DNA of 21,738 nt, taken from a virus. The DNA lies in the IMG/VR virus record IMGVR_UViG_3300023116_006663, positions 1-21,738 of that record; one strand, written 5' to 3'. The translations under genes and the position numbers were made by a program. This document shows, one piece after another, positions 1 through 8,206 of the stretch (its first letter is position 1; every line of letters begins with the position of its first letter). A model generated the notes under the pieces. That model was not told where the DNA came from and searched no databases. It worked only from the letters and a program-made list of their open reading frames with translations.

Positions 1-2
1 AT

Positions 3-659
3 GGTAGATATATTCCTTTTAGGGAAATAATTTTATCTTATCTTATTGATAAAGACGGTCTATATAGTTGGCCATATTGTAGTTCTATAAATTGGGAAAG
101 ATTGCCTTGGTTTGAATCTAAAAAATTAAATATGGAAAAATTATTAGAAAATAGAAAAACATTAAATTCTAATGATTATTTTATAGACATGAAACGAATC
201 ACTAAATCTAACATAGAGTATAATTTAGATGAAAACAATATAAATACCGGCCTTCCTTTATCTAAATATGAAAAAACTAATCTAACGCTACCTGATGCAT
301 ATGATCAAATTTTCTGCTGCATTGCAACCGAAACAAGATTTGCTCAGCCTAACGCTTATATAAGTGAAAAAACTTTGTTACCTATGTTGTTCAAGAAACC
401 ATTTATTGTAGTAGGCGCACCTTATTCTTTAGAATACATAAAAAAATTAGGATTTAAAACATTTAATAACTACTGGGACGAATCATATGATACTACAACT
501 AATCACACAGAAAGATTAAAAAAAATTATGGATGTAATTAATTATATAGATTCTTTATCAATAAAACAATTAAAAGAACTTTATCGAGACATGTTTCTAA
601 CAATTATGCATAATTTTGAAGTTGTATACCAATTAAACAAAGACAGAACTATTTTGTAA
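3..659 (+). CDS. Partial putative GT-B-like protein (C-terminal part), paralogue of two operon genes
   Basis: The frame is open from the left edge, so the N-terminus lies outside the window. A TTG at 102 could be read as a start, but codons before it match the paralogues, so I reject it. About 218 residues are visible. The C-terminal half shares an ordered set of motifs with the proteins at 6806-8206 and 10074-11477: TET near the middle, then ISEKT followed by a proline, PFI, LGFKTF and DESYD. An S/T-E-K core after a glutamate-rich strand recalls the donor-binding part of fucosyltransferase-type GT-B enzymes, but that link is inference. The family itself I know only as conserved hypothetical proteins of marine phages. 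It is the only plus-strand gene here. Its stop codon lies inside the last codons of the opposing radical SAM gene. Paralogy is well supported; function is not. Confidence 0.7.
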   Translation, partial: GRYIPFREIILSYLIDKDGLYSWPYCSSINWERLPWFESKKLNMEKLLENRKTLNSNDYFIDMKRITKSNIEYNLDENNINTGLPLSKYEKTNLTLPDAYDQIFCCIATETRFAQPNAYISEKTLLPMLFKKPFIVVGAPYSLEYIKKLGFKTFNNYWDESYDTTTNHTERLKKIMDVINYIDSLSIKQLKELYRDMFLTIMHNFEVVYQLNKDRTIL

Positions 660-1635
660 TATATTCTTTAGGAATTTTACTGTCTGCACTCGACACACAA
701 CTATCAGTTACACATTTTCCTGCTGTTGTAAATATATTAAAATCTTCATAAATTTTTCCTATTGGCTTATCTGCACAACTATAAGATCTTTTTATTTCAT
801 CTTCCCGTATTATTATACTTTGAAATCCTGCATTGCAATTCCATCCTTTAAATTTATTAAATTTAAATGCATTTAATCTTTCTGCTTGATCAAGGTAATA
901 AACATTATTATTATTATCGTACAATTCTACCTGTAATAGTTCTACACCTTTCCATTTTTGAGGGAATCCTGTTTTTAAAATTTTTATTTGATCATCTGTG
1001 TACTCATTAACAATAAATTTTGCAGTAGGATCACTCTGTGGTTTTAAAGTTACATTTATTCCAGCATTTTTAAACCTTACACATCTTTCATACAATAAAT
1101 CAAATCTACTAGGTACCATTACTTGATTTATTGTGATAAAAATATCATGTTCTTGTAAAAACAAACATTTTTTTATAAATTCATCCTCGTCTGCAAATTC
1201 ATCATGATAACTTGCTGTAATACTTTTTCGAGATAATTTACTTACTTTTTTGACCCATTTATTCCACCATTTTAATGAAGGTGATAAATTAGTTGTCATA
1301 TGTATACTTTGATAATCAACATTATCTTTTGCATATATATCAATTAATTTCAATAAATGCAAATAAGCAGTAGGTTCGCCTCCACTAAAGCTAAAATGGA
1401 ATTTTTGAAAACCATTTTTTCTTGCTTGATCTTTAATTCTTACAATTGCATTTTCATAAACAGAAAAATTTAAAAAAGCAGTAGTGCTTGATCTTGCATA
1501 AGGCCAACAATACGTACAATTATAATTACAAAATCTATCTATAATCCAAGAAACTGTAAACAAATCTTTATGTAATAATGTAGATTGTCCTAGCTTAACA
1601 ATTTTATGAAAAGGAATATTTTGAAAATCTCTCAT
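649..1635 (-). CDS. Radical SAM enzyme with SPASM-like C-terminal cysteines
   Basis: The protein has 328 residues. The radical SAM cluster motif CxxxCxxC is at Cys36, Cys40 and Cys43, and the SAM-binding GGEP motif is at 85-88. Four further cysteines (267, 287, 308, 313) lie in the last 65 residues, spaced as expected for an auxiliary iron-sulphur cluster of the SPASM/twitch type. Such enzymes make a 5'-deoxyadenosyl radical; SPASM members often modify peptides, but some act on sugars or cofactors, so the substrate is open. It is the last gene of the leftward operon. It starts within the end of the preceding glycosyltransferase gene (32-base overlap) and lacks a clear Shine-Dalgarno sequence, so translational coupling is likely. 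Its architecture differs from the other radical SAM protein here (11490-12896), so the two are not simple duplicates. Confidence 0.88.
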   Translation of the reverse strand: MRDFQNIPFHKIVKLGQSTLLHKDLFTVSWIIDRFCNYNCTYCWPYARSSTTAFLNFSVYENAIVRIKDQARKNGFQKFHFSFSGGEPTAYLHLLKLIDIYAKDNVDYQSIHMTTNLSPSLKWWNKWVKKVSKLSRKSITASYHDEFADEDEFIKKCLFLQEHDIFITINQVMVPSRFDLLYERCVRFKNAGINVTLKPQSDPTAKFIVNEYTDDQIKILKTGFPQKWKGVELLQVELYDNNNNVYYLDQAERLNAFKFNKFKGWNCNAGFQSIIIREDEIKRSYSCADKPIGKIYEDFNIFTTAGKCVTDSCVSSADSKIPKEYITK

Positions 1636-3298
1636 GTAACCATTGAAAATTATTAATTAATTTTAACTTTTCTATATCATTTTTGTTTTTTTGTCCATAA
1701 TCTCTACCATCTTTAGCTCCTAAGATACAATAATTTCCATATTTTTTAATTGCACCTTCTGTACACCAAATATTTAATCTATGTTCCCGTTCTTCTTCAG
1801 CTTTTTTAGAATCTTCTACAGATATAAACACATCTTTTGATTGGTTTTTTTCTATAACACTAGAACTTAATTTACAACATTCTCTAAAAGCACTCTTCCA
1901 AGTATTAAAAGGATCTGTATTAAATTTTGTAATATTAGACACAGATTTCATAGGTTTAAATCTATTTGAAATAGATGTTGTCATATCAGTGCTATCTTTT
2001 TTCATGTTAATTGTTAAAATTCTTGGGAATAATTTAACTCCACCATATCCATACACTAAATCATTTATTGGATTTTTTGATGCCCAAACATGCACGGTTT
2101 GCCTGTCCCAAATATCAACAAAATATTCTAGTGTAAAATCTTCTAAAAGCATTGCATCTGCATCAATAAACCAAACCATATCTGATTTAGCTAACTTTGC
2201 TCCTGCTATATGTGCCTCATGTATTCCTTTAATTCCGTGTATGCGTATTGCTTCTGGATATTTTTGTTTCAAAATCTCAAAATTTTCATCTGCATTTTTT
2301 TCATTATAACTGACAAATACTACATCATAAACTTTATGTTTTGATGCAATTATTTGCCATTTTTTGCAAGATACTATGTGTCTAAAATCTATTTCATTTT
2401 TTGCTACTTTTTTGTGTTTACTAAGTAAAAAAATTCCATTATACAACTCTTCATTATTACATAAATTTACAAAAGCATGATTTTCGTGCCTATTATAGAT
2501 ATCATTATGATTAAAATACGTCTTCATAATATCTTTATCTATTACTGTGACTTGCTTTGATGTGCTCCAAAACATTTCTGTTTTAGATTTTGTTAAAGCG
2601 TAGTTGTAATCTTCAAAATTATTAATTTCAAATATATCATATTCAACGGACGTAGACGCACAAATTTCCCATTCTTTCCTGCTAACAATATGTCTATACT
2701 CTACTTCCTTTTTTGTTAGTAATTTATTTTTACTTAATAAAAATAAACCGTTGTAAAATACATCATCTCCTACTAGATGTTGAAATACATGATTTTCTTG
2801 TCTGTTATAACTATCATGATGACTAAAATAAAAATTTAAATCAAAATTTTTACATATCTTTATATTACTACTTGTTGCCCAAAACATTTCTGTACTAGAT
2901 TTTTTAAGAGCATGTTCGTAATCCTCCCATGTTTCAATACAAAAAATATCAAATCGTTTAGGATGTGTAACTTTTCTTTCAATTTTTTTGTGCTCAATAA
3001 AAAAACGATGATTAACTTCTTTTTCGGTTACTTGTTTACCTTTTGGTACAAGTGCTAAACCATCGTAATTTTTATCATTTAAAAATACATGAATATATTT
3101 TTCGTCATATTCATTTATTTTCAATCTAAATATTTCATAATCTAAAATTACCAAATCATCATAAACTGTCCAAAACATTTTAGTATTATTTTTTAAAACA
3201 GCTTCTTGAAAATTGTGTACTAACTTTGTGGTGGGAATAAGATCTTTTAACTTTTGATATTCTGTTAAATTTTTGCCTATATAAAAAACATCATACAT
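1604..3298 (-). CDS. Triple-repeat protein fused to a GT-A glycosyltransferase
   Basis: The protein has 564 residues in two parts. Residues about 2-320 are three copies of a roughly 105-residue unit. Each copy has a KMFW/EMFW core (40-43, 137-140, 241-244) and ends in a Y-(D/N)-G-hydrophobic stretch followed by a charged K-E-V/I-(N/E/D)-(H/Y/F)-R motif. Residues about 324-564 are a GT-A-type glycosyltransferase: a VSYNE opening strand, an HG-x-KG-x3-AH motif, and a DAD metal-binding triplet at 379-381. This half is clearly related to the 304-residue protein at 12909-13823, down to the YGYGG and GA-K/R-D/E-G motifs. The repeat unit is not one I can name; it could bind an acceptor glycan or protein. 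The first copy is the most diverged. No Shine-Dalgarno is apparent. The end overlaps the radical SAM gene, suggesting coupled expression. Confidence 0.82.
   Translation of the reverse strand: MYDVFYIGKNLTEYQKLKDLIPTTKLVHNFQEAVLKNNTKMFWTVYDDLVILDYEIFRLKINEYDEKYIHVFLNDKNYDGLALVPKGKQVTEKEVNHRFFIEHKKIERKVTHPKRFDIFCIETWEDYEHALKKSSTEMFWATSSNIKICKNFDLNFYFSHHDSYNRQENHVFQHLVGDDVFYNGLFLLSKNKLLTKKEVEYRHIVSRKEWEICASTSVEYDIFEINNFEDYNYALTKSKTEMFWSTSKQVTVIDKDIMKTYFNHNDIYNRHENHAFVNLCNNEELYNGIFLLSKHKKVAKNEIDFRHIVSCKKWQIIASKHKVYDVVFVSYNEKNADENFEILKQKYPEAIRIHGIKGIHEAHIAGAKLAKSDMVWFIDADAMLLEDFTLEYFVDIWDRQTVHVWASKNPINDLVYGYGGVKLFPRILTINMKKDSTDMTTSISNRFKPMKSVSNITKFNTDPFNTWKSAFRECCKLSSSVIEKNQSKDVFISVEDSKKAEEEREHRLNIWCTEGAIKKYGNYCILGAKDGRDYGQKNKNDIEKLKLINNFQWLHERFSKYSFS
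2339..3295 (-). repeat. Three tandem coding repeats in the N-terminal half of the glycosyltransferase
   Basis: The three units cover roughly 2975-3295 (residues 2-108), 2645-2953 (116-218) and 2339-2641 (220-320). Units two and three are closest: both carry EMFW, a Y-F-x-H-x-D-x-YNR-x-ENH segment and an R-H-I-V-S segment. Unit one keeps MFW, the YDG segment and the K-E-V-N-H-R end but has lost the ENH segment. The relationship is clear at protein level, while the DNA has diverged, so the duplications are not recent. Confidence 0.8.
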
Positions 3299-3307
3299 AA
3301 AAAATTA

Positions 3308-3832
3308 TTAAATATATAATTCTGGATATTCGACCAATAAGTGTATACCTTTATATTCATAAGCATCCTTATAACTTTGAAAAATTTTATCAGGTCCATC
3401 TAAATCTACAAAATTTATATTTTTACACAACGACTTAAATTCTTGTAAATAATTTCCTTTATGCTGGACTCCTGGATCTAATGGGGTATCAGCACCTTTG
3501 CCTACTCTAATGATCATACCAACAGTTTTATTAGTCATTAAACTAAATTTATCAACATGATTTACTAGTTGATTGGATGCGCTTAATAAAAAATCCCATC
3601 TAGGATAAAAGCTAATTACAAACTGTCCTGCTACTGCTAATCCTAATCCTAGCCCCATTTGTATTTCTTCAAAAACAGGAGTTTCTATCATTTTGTCTTT
3701 AGAAACATTTACTAAAGTAGTGCTCATAGGATTACCTTTGAACACAATTTGTTGTCCAACAAATATAGTATCGTCCTTTTCTCCTAAATATGTCATTGCA
3801 TTAATTAATTCTTGTTTATAAAGTGTTTCCAT
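3308..3832 (-). CDS. E1-beta-like ThDP enzyme subunit, pyrimidine-binding domain only
   Basis: The 174-residue protein matches the N-terminal (pyrimidine-binding) domain of 2-oxoacid dehydrogenase E1 beta subunits. Visible marks are an ETPVFEE segment whose Glu55 sits where the catalytic, ThDP-activating glutamate lies, a small-residue helix (GLGLGLAVAG, 60-69) and the FLLSASNQLVNHVDK stretch (81-95). Full E1 beta subunits have roughly 325 residues; the C-terminal transketolase-type domain is absent. The matching alpha half is the protein at 8191-8820, five genes upstream; ThDP sites in this family form between alpha and beta, so the two probably work together. No lipoyl-domain or E2 gene is visible, which argues against an ordinary dehydrogenase complex. 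The gene overlaps the preceding SGNH gene by 17 bases. The domain call is firm; the reaction is unknown. Confidence 0.83.
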   Translation of the reverse strand: METLYKQELINAMTYLGEKDDTIFVGQQIVFKGNPMSTTLVNVSKDKMIETPVFEEIQMGLGLGLAVAGQFVISFYPRWDFLLSASNQLVNHVDKFSLMTNKTVGMIIRVGKGADTPLDPGVQHKGNYLQEFKSLCKNINFVDLDGPDKIFQSYKDAYEYKGIHLLVEYPELYI

Positions 3833-4625
3833 TTTCTGTATCCATTTTTGTAAATCGTCTTCTTATTTTATCCCAATCTCTTGCTTGCTGCCGTTGATTT
3901 AAAAATTGACATTCTTGAGTAGTTACTTGCTGTAATTTTTTAGACGCATCTGTATAATATTCTGGAAAATTGCGTTCAATAAATCTAAACTGACTAGTGT
4001 AGTTTGGATGTCCGTCTACTGTTCCGTCTTTATATTGTATTGCTACTTCTTGATATATTTTATGTTCTATAAGCCAACTTTCTAAACTAGTATCTAAATC
4101 ACAAATTTCGTAAACTTGTTTCATTTTGTTTATAGATTTTATGCTATTAGTTAGATCTCTACCATGTTCATGTGAGTTACGCTGCAAGTAATGACTATTG
4201 TCAATTCCCATCAAAATTTTATGTTTTACTTTCTTAGATTCAAGAATAGATTTCATAGCTAAAACAGCCGTCCAAGTTTGGTGTACAGCAAAAGTTTCGT
4301 TATAGATGTCTTTTATAAAATTACGCATCGGAGTCCTGTTATTCTTTGCAACATAATTAATTAGATCTCCATCATAATTCCAATTTTCGTTGTTATCACA
4401 ATAACTAAATCTAAAAACACCAGTTAACATAATATATACAGTATCATTTTGATCTAAACCAAATCTATTATCTATTTCAACTAATTTTTCTAGCATATGT
4501 AGATTTGATCCACCAGTTCTGCCTATATTTCTGTATTCTTTAAAATTAATACCTATGAAGTCTGCCCATGTAGGATAGTTCCAATTTGTAAAACTACATC
4601 CAAATGCAAAAAATCTATCATTCAT
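3816..4625 (-). CDS. SGNH-type hydrolase or acyltransferase (first of three)
   Basis: The protein has 269 residues. FGCSFT at 8-13 gives the block I nucleophile, Ser11. TGGSN at 38-42 can supply the oxyanion glycine. DGHP at 204-207 supplies the Asp/His end of the triad. The usual block III asparagine is not obvious; the region reads MLTGVFRF. No signal peptide or membrane segment is seen, so it should act in the cytoplasm of the infected cell. SGNH enzymes add or remove O-acyl groups on sugars or lipids; in a glycan operon, O-acetyl esterase or transferase is the reasonable guess. A Shine-Dalgarno AGAGG precedes the start, which overlaps the end of another SGNH gene by 8 bases. It is related to the proteins at 4618-5454 and 8813-9535, but all three are highly diverged. 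Confidence 0.78.
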   Translation of the reverse strand: MNDRFFAFGCSFTNWNYPTWADFIGINFKEYRNIGRTGGSNLHMLEKLVEIDNRFGLDQNDTVYIMLTGVFRFSYCDNNENWNYDGDLINYVAKNNRTPMRNFIKDIYNETFAVHQTWTAVLAMKSILESKKVKHKILMGIDNSHYLQRNSHEHGRDLTNSIKSINKMKQVYEICDLDTSLESWLIEHKIYQEVAIQYKDGTVDGHPNYTSQFRFIERNFPEYYTDASKKLQQVTTQECQFLNQRQQARDWDKIRRRFTKMDTENGNTL

Positions 4626-5454
4626 TTAAACCTCTGATATTTATATAATTTATAATATTTTCTGCCATAACTTTATGGCATAATAAACTAGGATGACTAT
4701 CAGTAGGAGTTATATCAAAGTTGTCGTAATCGGCATGTATACAAAGTTCTTGGTTATCCTCCATCATACGTTCAATACTATTATAAGCAGAGCTTTTATA
4801 ACGCATTGATATGTATCGAGATCTTAGCCAATCATCATTCCTACAATATTGTACATTTGTTGCAGGCCATGTAAATATTGCTGTTTTTATTCCAATATCT
4901 TCTAAACGGCTCATAAACTGTCTTACACTAGTGAGACTACGAATAGTATACCATTCTACATATTTTTCTATAGTAGGTATCTTATTTTTTTTCATCCAAC
5001 TTCTGAGATATCTTCTATTTTCTGGTTCTAAGGCATCGCAATACGTCATTACCTGTTTTTTTCCTATACTAAAAGTACATCTATGAGGCTGTGTTAGCTG
5101 AAATATTACAAATTGAATGTCATTAGCATCTATATTAGGCACGTGTATATCATCAACATTTCCACCGTTTTTAAAAATTGCACAATCCCAAAATTTTATG
5201 ATACTTTCGTGTGACCCTCCACATGCAGGATGAACCAATTCAAAACTATTAAAATAATTAGCTACTAGACGAGGATATCTTAAAGATTTAGCGAATTCTA
5301 TATGTGTGTAATGTAAAATTTCCGGCTTATAAGTATTCAATGGTTGCTCTTTTACTGAAGACATTCCACTATAATAATACAATCCTTGGCCCCAAGTAAA
5401 TGAACATCCAGCAAACAAAAAACCTTTTATAATTTTATCTTTTTTTAGTTTCAT
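4618..5454 (-). CDS. SGNH-type hydrolase or acyltransferase (second of three)
   Basis: The protein has 278 residues. AGCSFTWGQG at 15-24 gives the nucleophile Ser18. HPACGGSHES at 75-84 corresponds to block II with its glycine and serine. FQLTQPHR at 118-125 lies where block III is expected, and TDSHP at 251-255 gives the catalytic Asp/His pair. There is no signal peptide, so a cytoplasmic role is expected. It lies directly upstream of another SGNH gene with an ATGAATGA overlap and 7 bases downstream of the small unknown gene at 5462-5881. As with its neighbours, the likely substrate is an acyl group on a sugar or lipid carrier. Similar proteins in marine phages and bacteria are usually annotated as hypothetical or GDSL-like, so the fold is well supported but the substrate is not. 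Confidence 0.78.
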   Translation of the reverse strand: MKLKKDKIIKGFLFAGCSFTWGQGLYYYSGMSSVKEQPLNTYKPEILHYTHIEFAKSLRYPRLVANYFNSFELVHPACGGSHESIIKFWDCAIFKNGGNVDDIHVPNIDANDIQFVIFQLTQPHRCTFSIGKKQVMTYCDALEPENRRYLRSWMKKNKIPTIEKYVEWYTIRSLTSVRQFMSRLEDIGIKTAIFTWPATNVQYCRNDDWLRSRYISMRYKSSAYNSIERMMEDNQELCIHADYDNFDITPTDSHPSLLCHKVMAENIINYINIRGLNE

Positions 5455-5461
5455 GTTTTAT

Positions 5462-5881
5462 TTAATCCGGCCAGCTGATTTCCCAATCTTTAAAATCAGC
5501 TGCTAAACAATCTACTTTATAATCTTTTCTACCCCCTATAATTTCTTGTATTATATTTTTACTAGTATTTCTTATTCCATTCAACCCATGAGTTAGTTCT
5601 AAGTTACCTTCTTTTTCTCCTTTACGAAATTTTGATTCGTTGTGCCAAATATGTAAATTCATTTGAGAACATACAATGATAGCTCTAATTGTTTTAGCAT
5701 CTACTACTGCATTATTTTCATCTAATATAATCTGTATGTCATGGACTATATCCTCAATTTCTTGCGAGTATTCATCTTTGTATTCTGTAATAAAAACTTC
5801 TTTAAGTTGTACAATACTTAAACGATCAATTAACTCACTAAGGGTTTGCAAATATCGTCTTTCTCTTTTTTGTTGTGTCAT
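5462..5881 (-). CDS. Small conserved-looking protein of unknown function
   Basis: The protein has 139 residues, is charged and probably mostly helical, and has no signal peptide or transmembrane segment. The segment LSELIDRLSIVQLK (14-27) weakly recalls the start of DUF4254-type proteins, which also sit in bacterial glycan clusters; I would not assign it on that basis. The middle has a helix ending in NLHIWHNESKFRKG, and the C-terminus is acidic and tryptophan-rich (DWEISWPD). Its ATG overlaps the stop of the NAD-dependent epimerase gene as ATGA, so it is likely translated by coupling and belongs to the same unit. It may be an accessory partner of a neighbouring enzyme, but nothing in the sequence shows this. 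Confidence 0.72.
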   Translation of the reverse strand: MTQQKRERRYLQTLSELIDRLSIVQLKEVFITEYKDEYSQEIEDIVHDIQIILDENNAVVDAKTIRAIIVCSQMNLHIWHNESKFRKGEKEGNLELTHGLNGIRNTSKNIIQEIIGGRKDYKVDCLAADFKDWEISWPD

Positions 5882-6813
5882 AAGTTTGTAAAACTCCTAT
5901 TATTATAAGTAATTATAACGCTGTATGCATTTATTAACTGTGTTATTCCATAATCTAAATCATATTTTGGATGAAAACCTATTGATTCAATTTTTTCATT
6001 ACTGACTATATAATTTCTTTTATCAAAATCTTGTCTAAACTCATCTTGTTTTATAACAAGACTAGGAAGATGTTTTTTAATTTTTTCAGCTAATTCTATC
6101 TTACTTAAATTAGCAGTTGATAGTCCTACATTAAATGCTTCCCCAAAACACTTGTCATAATTTTCTATTACAAATTCAAATACTCTTGCTATATCTTGTA
6201 CATGAATATAATTTCTCTTAAAGTTAGATTCAAATAAAACCAAATAACCATCTGTAACTGCTTTATATACAAAATCATTAACCAAAAGGTCTTGACGCAT
6301 TCTAGTTCCTATACCAAATACTGTAGCCAATCTTAATGCTACACCTTTTGCTGCTATGACTACATCTTCTGCATCACATTTTGTTTTAGCATATAAACTC
6401 AATGGTATAAAAGGACTGTTTTCTGTGATAATTTCTTCGCTAGATCCATACTGACTGTTTGTATTAGGCATTATAAGTTTTTGATGGCTTTTTAATACCC
6501 TTACAATATTTACTATTTGCCTATAATTTACATCTATGCTAAGATTAGGATTTACTTCACAAGCTGACATCCCTACAATAGCAGCCAAAGGTATAATAAC
6601 ATCGTGTTCTTTTACTAAATTTTGCAAAAGCTCAACATTTCTTACATCGTCTTTTACAAAATTAAATTTATTATATTTAAATAGGTGCAATAAACTTAAT
6701 TGTTTATACATTAAATTATCTAATACTGTTACACTGTACCCTTTACTAAGGAGATGTTCAGAAATAGTTGATCCTAGATATCCTGCACCACCTGTAATTA
6801 AAACCTTAGTCAT
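5878..6813 (-). CDS. NAD-dependent sugar epimerase/dehydratase (extended SDR)
   Basis: The protein has 311 residues, the normal length for extended short-chain dehydrogenases that act on nucleotide sugars. The dinucleotide motif GGAGYLG is at 8-14. An aspartate at 32, after the second strand, favours NAD over NADP. DDVRN (55-59) and LAAIVG (76-81) are standard cofactor contacts. YAKTK (141-145) is the catalytic YxxxK, preceded by an NTNSQYG stretch. RNYIHVQDIAR (200-210) is the conserved substrate-side motif of UDP-, dTDP- and GDP-sugar enzymes. It could be a 4-epimerase, 4,6-dehydratase or reductase; no residue seen here decides. Together with the RmlC-like enzyme at 9532-10077 it points to synthesis of a modified deoxy or epimerised sugar. 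The start overlaps the upstream gene as ATGACTAA. Confidence 0.9.
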   Translation of the reverse strand: MTKVLITGGAGYLGSTISEHLLSKGYSVTVLDNLMYKQLSLLHLFKYNKFNFVKDDVRNVELLQNLVKEHDVIIPLAAIVGMSACEVNPNLSIDVNYRQIVNIVRVLKSHQKLIMPNTNSQYGSSEEIITENSPFIPLSLYAKTKCDAEDVVIAAKGVALRLATVFGIGTRMRQDLLVNDFVYKAVTDGYLVLFESNFKRNYIHVQDIARVFEFVIENYDKCFGEAFNVGLSTANLSKIELAEKIKKHLPSLVIKQDEFRQDFDKRNYIVSNEKIESIGFHPKYDLDYGITQLINAYSVIITYNNRSFTNL

Positions 6814-8206
6814 AATAAAACCTTTTTAAATCATTCCAAGTATCTTTAAATGGACTTATGTCTTTTAGTGTATATAAATGTTTTTGATTGTGTACTAAAA
6901 TATCAGTAATACTATAATACCAATCATGTAACTCTTGTATCGGCATATCATTTAATTTTTTAATTTCATTAAATATACGCTCATAACGTATTTCTATACT
7001 AGTAAAATTGTCGTAAGTTTCGTTTATAAAAGGATGGAATGTTTTAAATCCTAAATCTTTTAAATATTGCAAACTATATGCACTATTTAACAAAATAAAC
7101 GGCTGTAAATTACTAATTGGTCTCCATGTTTTTTCTGATATAAATGTGTCTACATTTGCATCAAATTTAGTCTCAGTAATTATATTGACATACGAATTTA
7201 AAAAATGTTTTTTATTAGTATTATCAATTGTAAAACTGCCTTTGTCTTTTAAATGCTGTGTTTCTAATTCATACGGAATTATCTCAAAAAGGCTTTTTGC
7301 ATAGTGATCAGGGTTAGTTTCATTCGGAAAGTGTTGCTTTATACAATTCTTAAAATGCTCTACGTCGTTATTGGCATCCAAATTAAGGAACGTAAAAATA
7401 TTATTATCTAACAAGTTTAATTTAATTGCAACATATGCCATTGCAATTCTATGCGGACGCATCATCCTGTTAAAACAAATAAATCTATTTTCTCTAATAT
7501 TGTTTGAATCTAGATCATCTTCGCGTACTAAGTCTGAGATATAACCTAAACTAGTATGTTTAGGATAATATGTTGCATTAGTTGCTACTTGTTGAGAAAT
7601 CATCAGTGTTGCATCAGTAAGTTTTATACCGCATTTCGGACTGTGTTTTTTATATTCGCTATATTTGTTTCCAGCAATAAAAATCAGATTTTTGCTCGGC
7701 ACATTATACCGGTTAAAGTCACTTTGCATTATGTCAAGATCAATTGTATTGTTTAAAGGATCTTGAGCTTGATTAAAAACTATCTTTACTGTTCCGTATT
7801 GCAATAATTTTTTAGTCTTCTCAGACAAAGTATCTATTAATTTATAAGAATGTTGACGGCCATCTATTTGAACGCATAGTTTTTGATATGTAGTATTTGG
7901 AGATGTTCTTATTTCTATAGGATAGAAATACTCGTTACCGTACACAACTTCATCTAATGAACAGAAATTTTGCACACCTTTATCTTTAAGAAAGTAGCCA
8001 TTCAAATTACAATGATTAAAAACAAATACATCACCTGATACTCTTGCAGACACAACTTTTTGCGCTTCGCTCAATGTCATTGTTGTTCCGTTAAGTAATT
8101 CTAATAACTGATCAACAATTTTTTTATGCAATCCATTAGGTAAGGGATATCGTATTCCCTCTTGTACAAACCAATTTTCATAAACAAATTTCAAAATACC
8201 ACCCAT
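6806..8206 (-). CDS. Large putative GT-B-like phage protein, SEKT family
   Basis: The protein has 466 residues. The N-terminal 240 residues have no motif I recognise. The second half begins with ICFNRMMRPHR (243-253), continues through ITETKF (342-347), FISEKTWRPI (355-364) and LGFKTF with INETYD (385-399), and ends in a helical tail. The same order occurs in the proteins at 10074-11477 and 3-659, so this is a three-member family in the window. The E-x-F, S-E-K-T, P-x-P-F order is reminiscent of GT-B transferases such as fucosyltransferases; glycosyltransferase activity is inference from this and from the operon. The ATG start overlaps the E1-alpha-like gene by 16 bases with AGGGA close by; a TTG four codons in is an alternative start. 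It ends 8 bases inside the epimerase gene. Confidence 0.75.
   Translation of the reverse strand: MGGILKFVYENWFVQEGIRYPLPNGLHKKIVDQLLELLNGTTMTLSEAQKVVSARVSGDVFVFNHCNLNGYFLKDKGVQNFCSLDEVVYGNEYFYPIEIRTSPNTTYQKLCVQIDGRQHSYKLIDTLSEKTKKLLQYGTVKIVFNQAQDPLNNTIDLDIMQSDFNRYNVPSKNLIFIAGNKYSEYKKHSPKCGIKLTDATLMISQQVATNATYYPKHTSLGYISDLVREDDLDSNNIRENRFICFNRMMRPHRIAMAYVAIKLNLLDNNIFTFLNLDANNDVEHFKNCIKQHFPNETNPDHYAKSLFEIIPYELETQHLKDKGSFTIDNTNKKHFLNSYVNIITETKFDANVDTFISEKTWRPISNLQPFILLNSAYSLQYLKDLGFKTFHPFINETYDNFTSIEIRYERIFNEIKKLNDMPIQELHDWYYSITDILVHNQKHLYTLKDISPFKDTWNDLKRFYYD

Noticed and set aside
102-659. TTG at 102 as the real start of the plus-strand gene
   Set aside because: The frame is open to the left edge and the preceding codons contain an arginine-rich segment and helix that align with the paralogues, so the gene is truncated by the window.
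1989-2309. Open frame of 106 codons on the plus strand
   Set aside because: It lies wholly inside the glycosyltransferase half of the 564-residue gene, has no recognisable domain and no ribosome site; it is an antisense shadow.
4638-4645. Exact T4 late-promoter box TATAAATA on the minus strand upstream of the first SGNH gene
   Set aside because: It lies inside the coding end of the preceding gene, a transcript starting there would remove the AGAGG ribosome site, and in DNA this AT-rich several such 8-mers are expected by chance.
6536-6829. Open frame of 97 codons opposite the epimerase gene
   Set aside because: It is antisense to the conserved dinucleotide-binding region and its product resembles no known protein.
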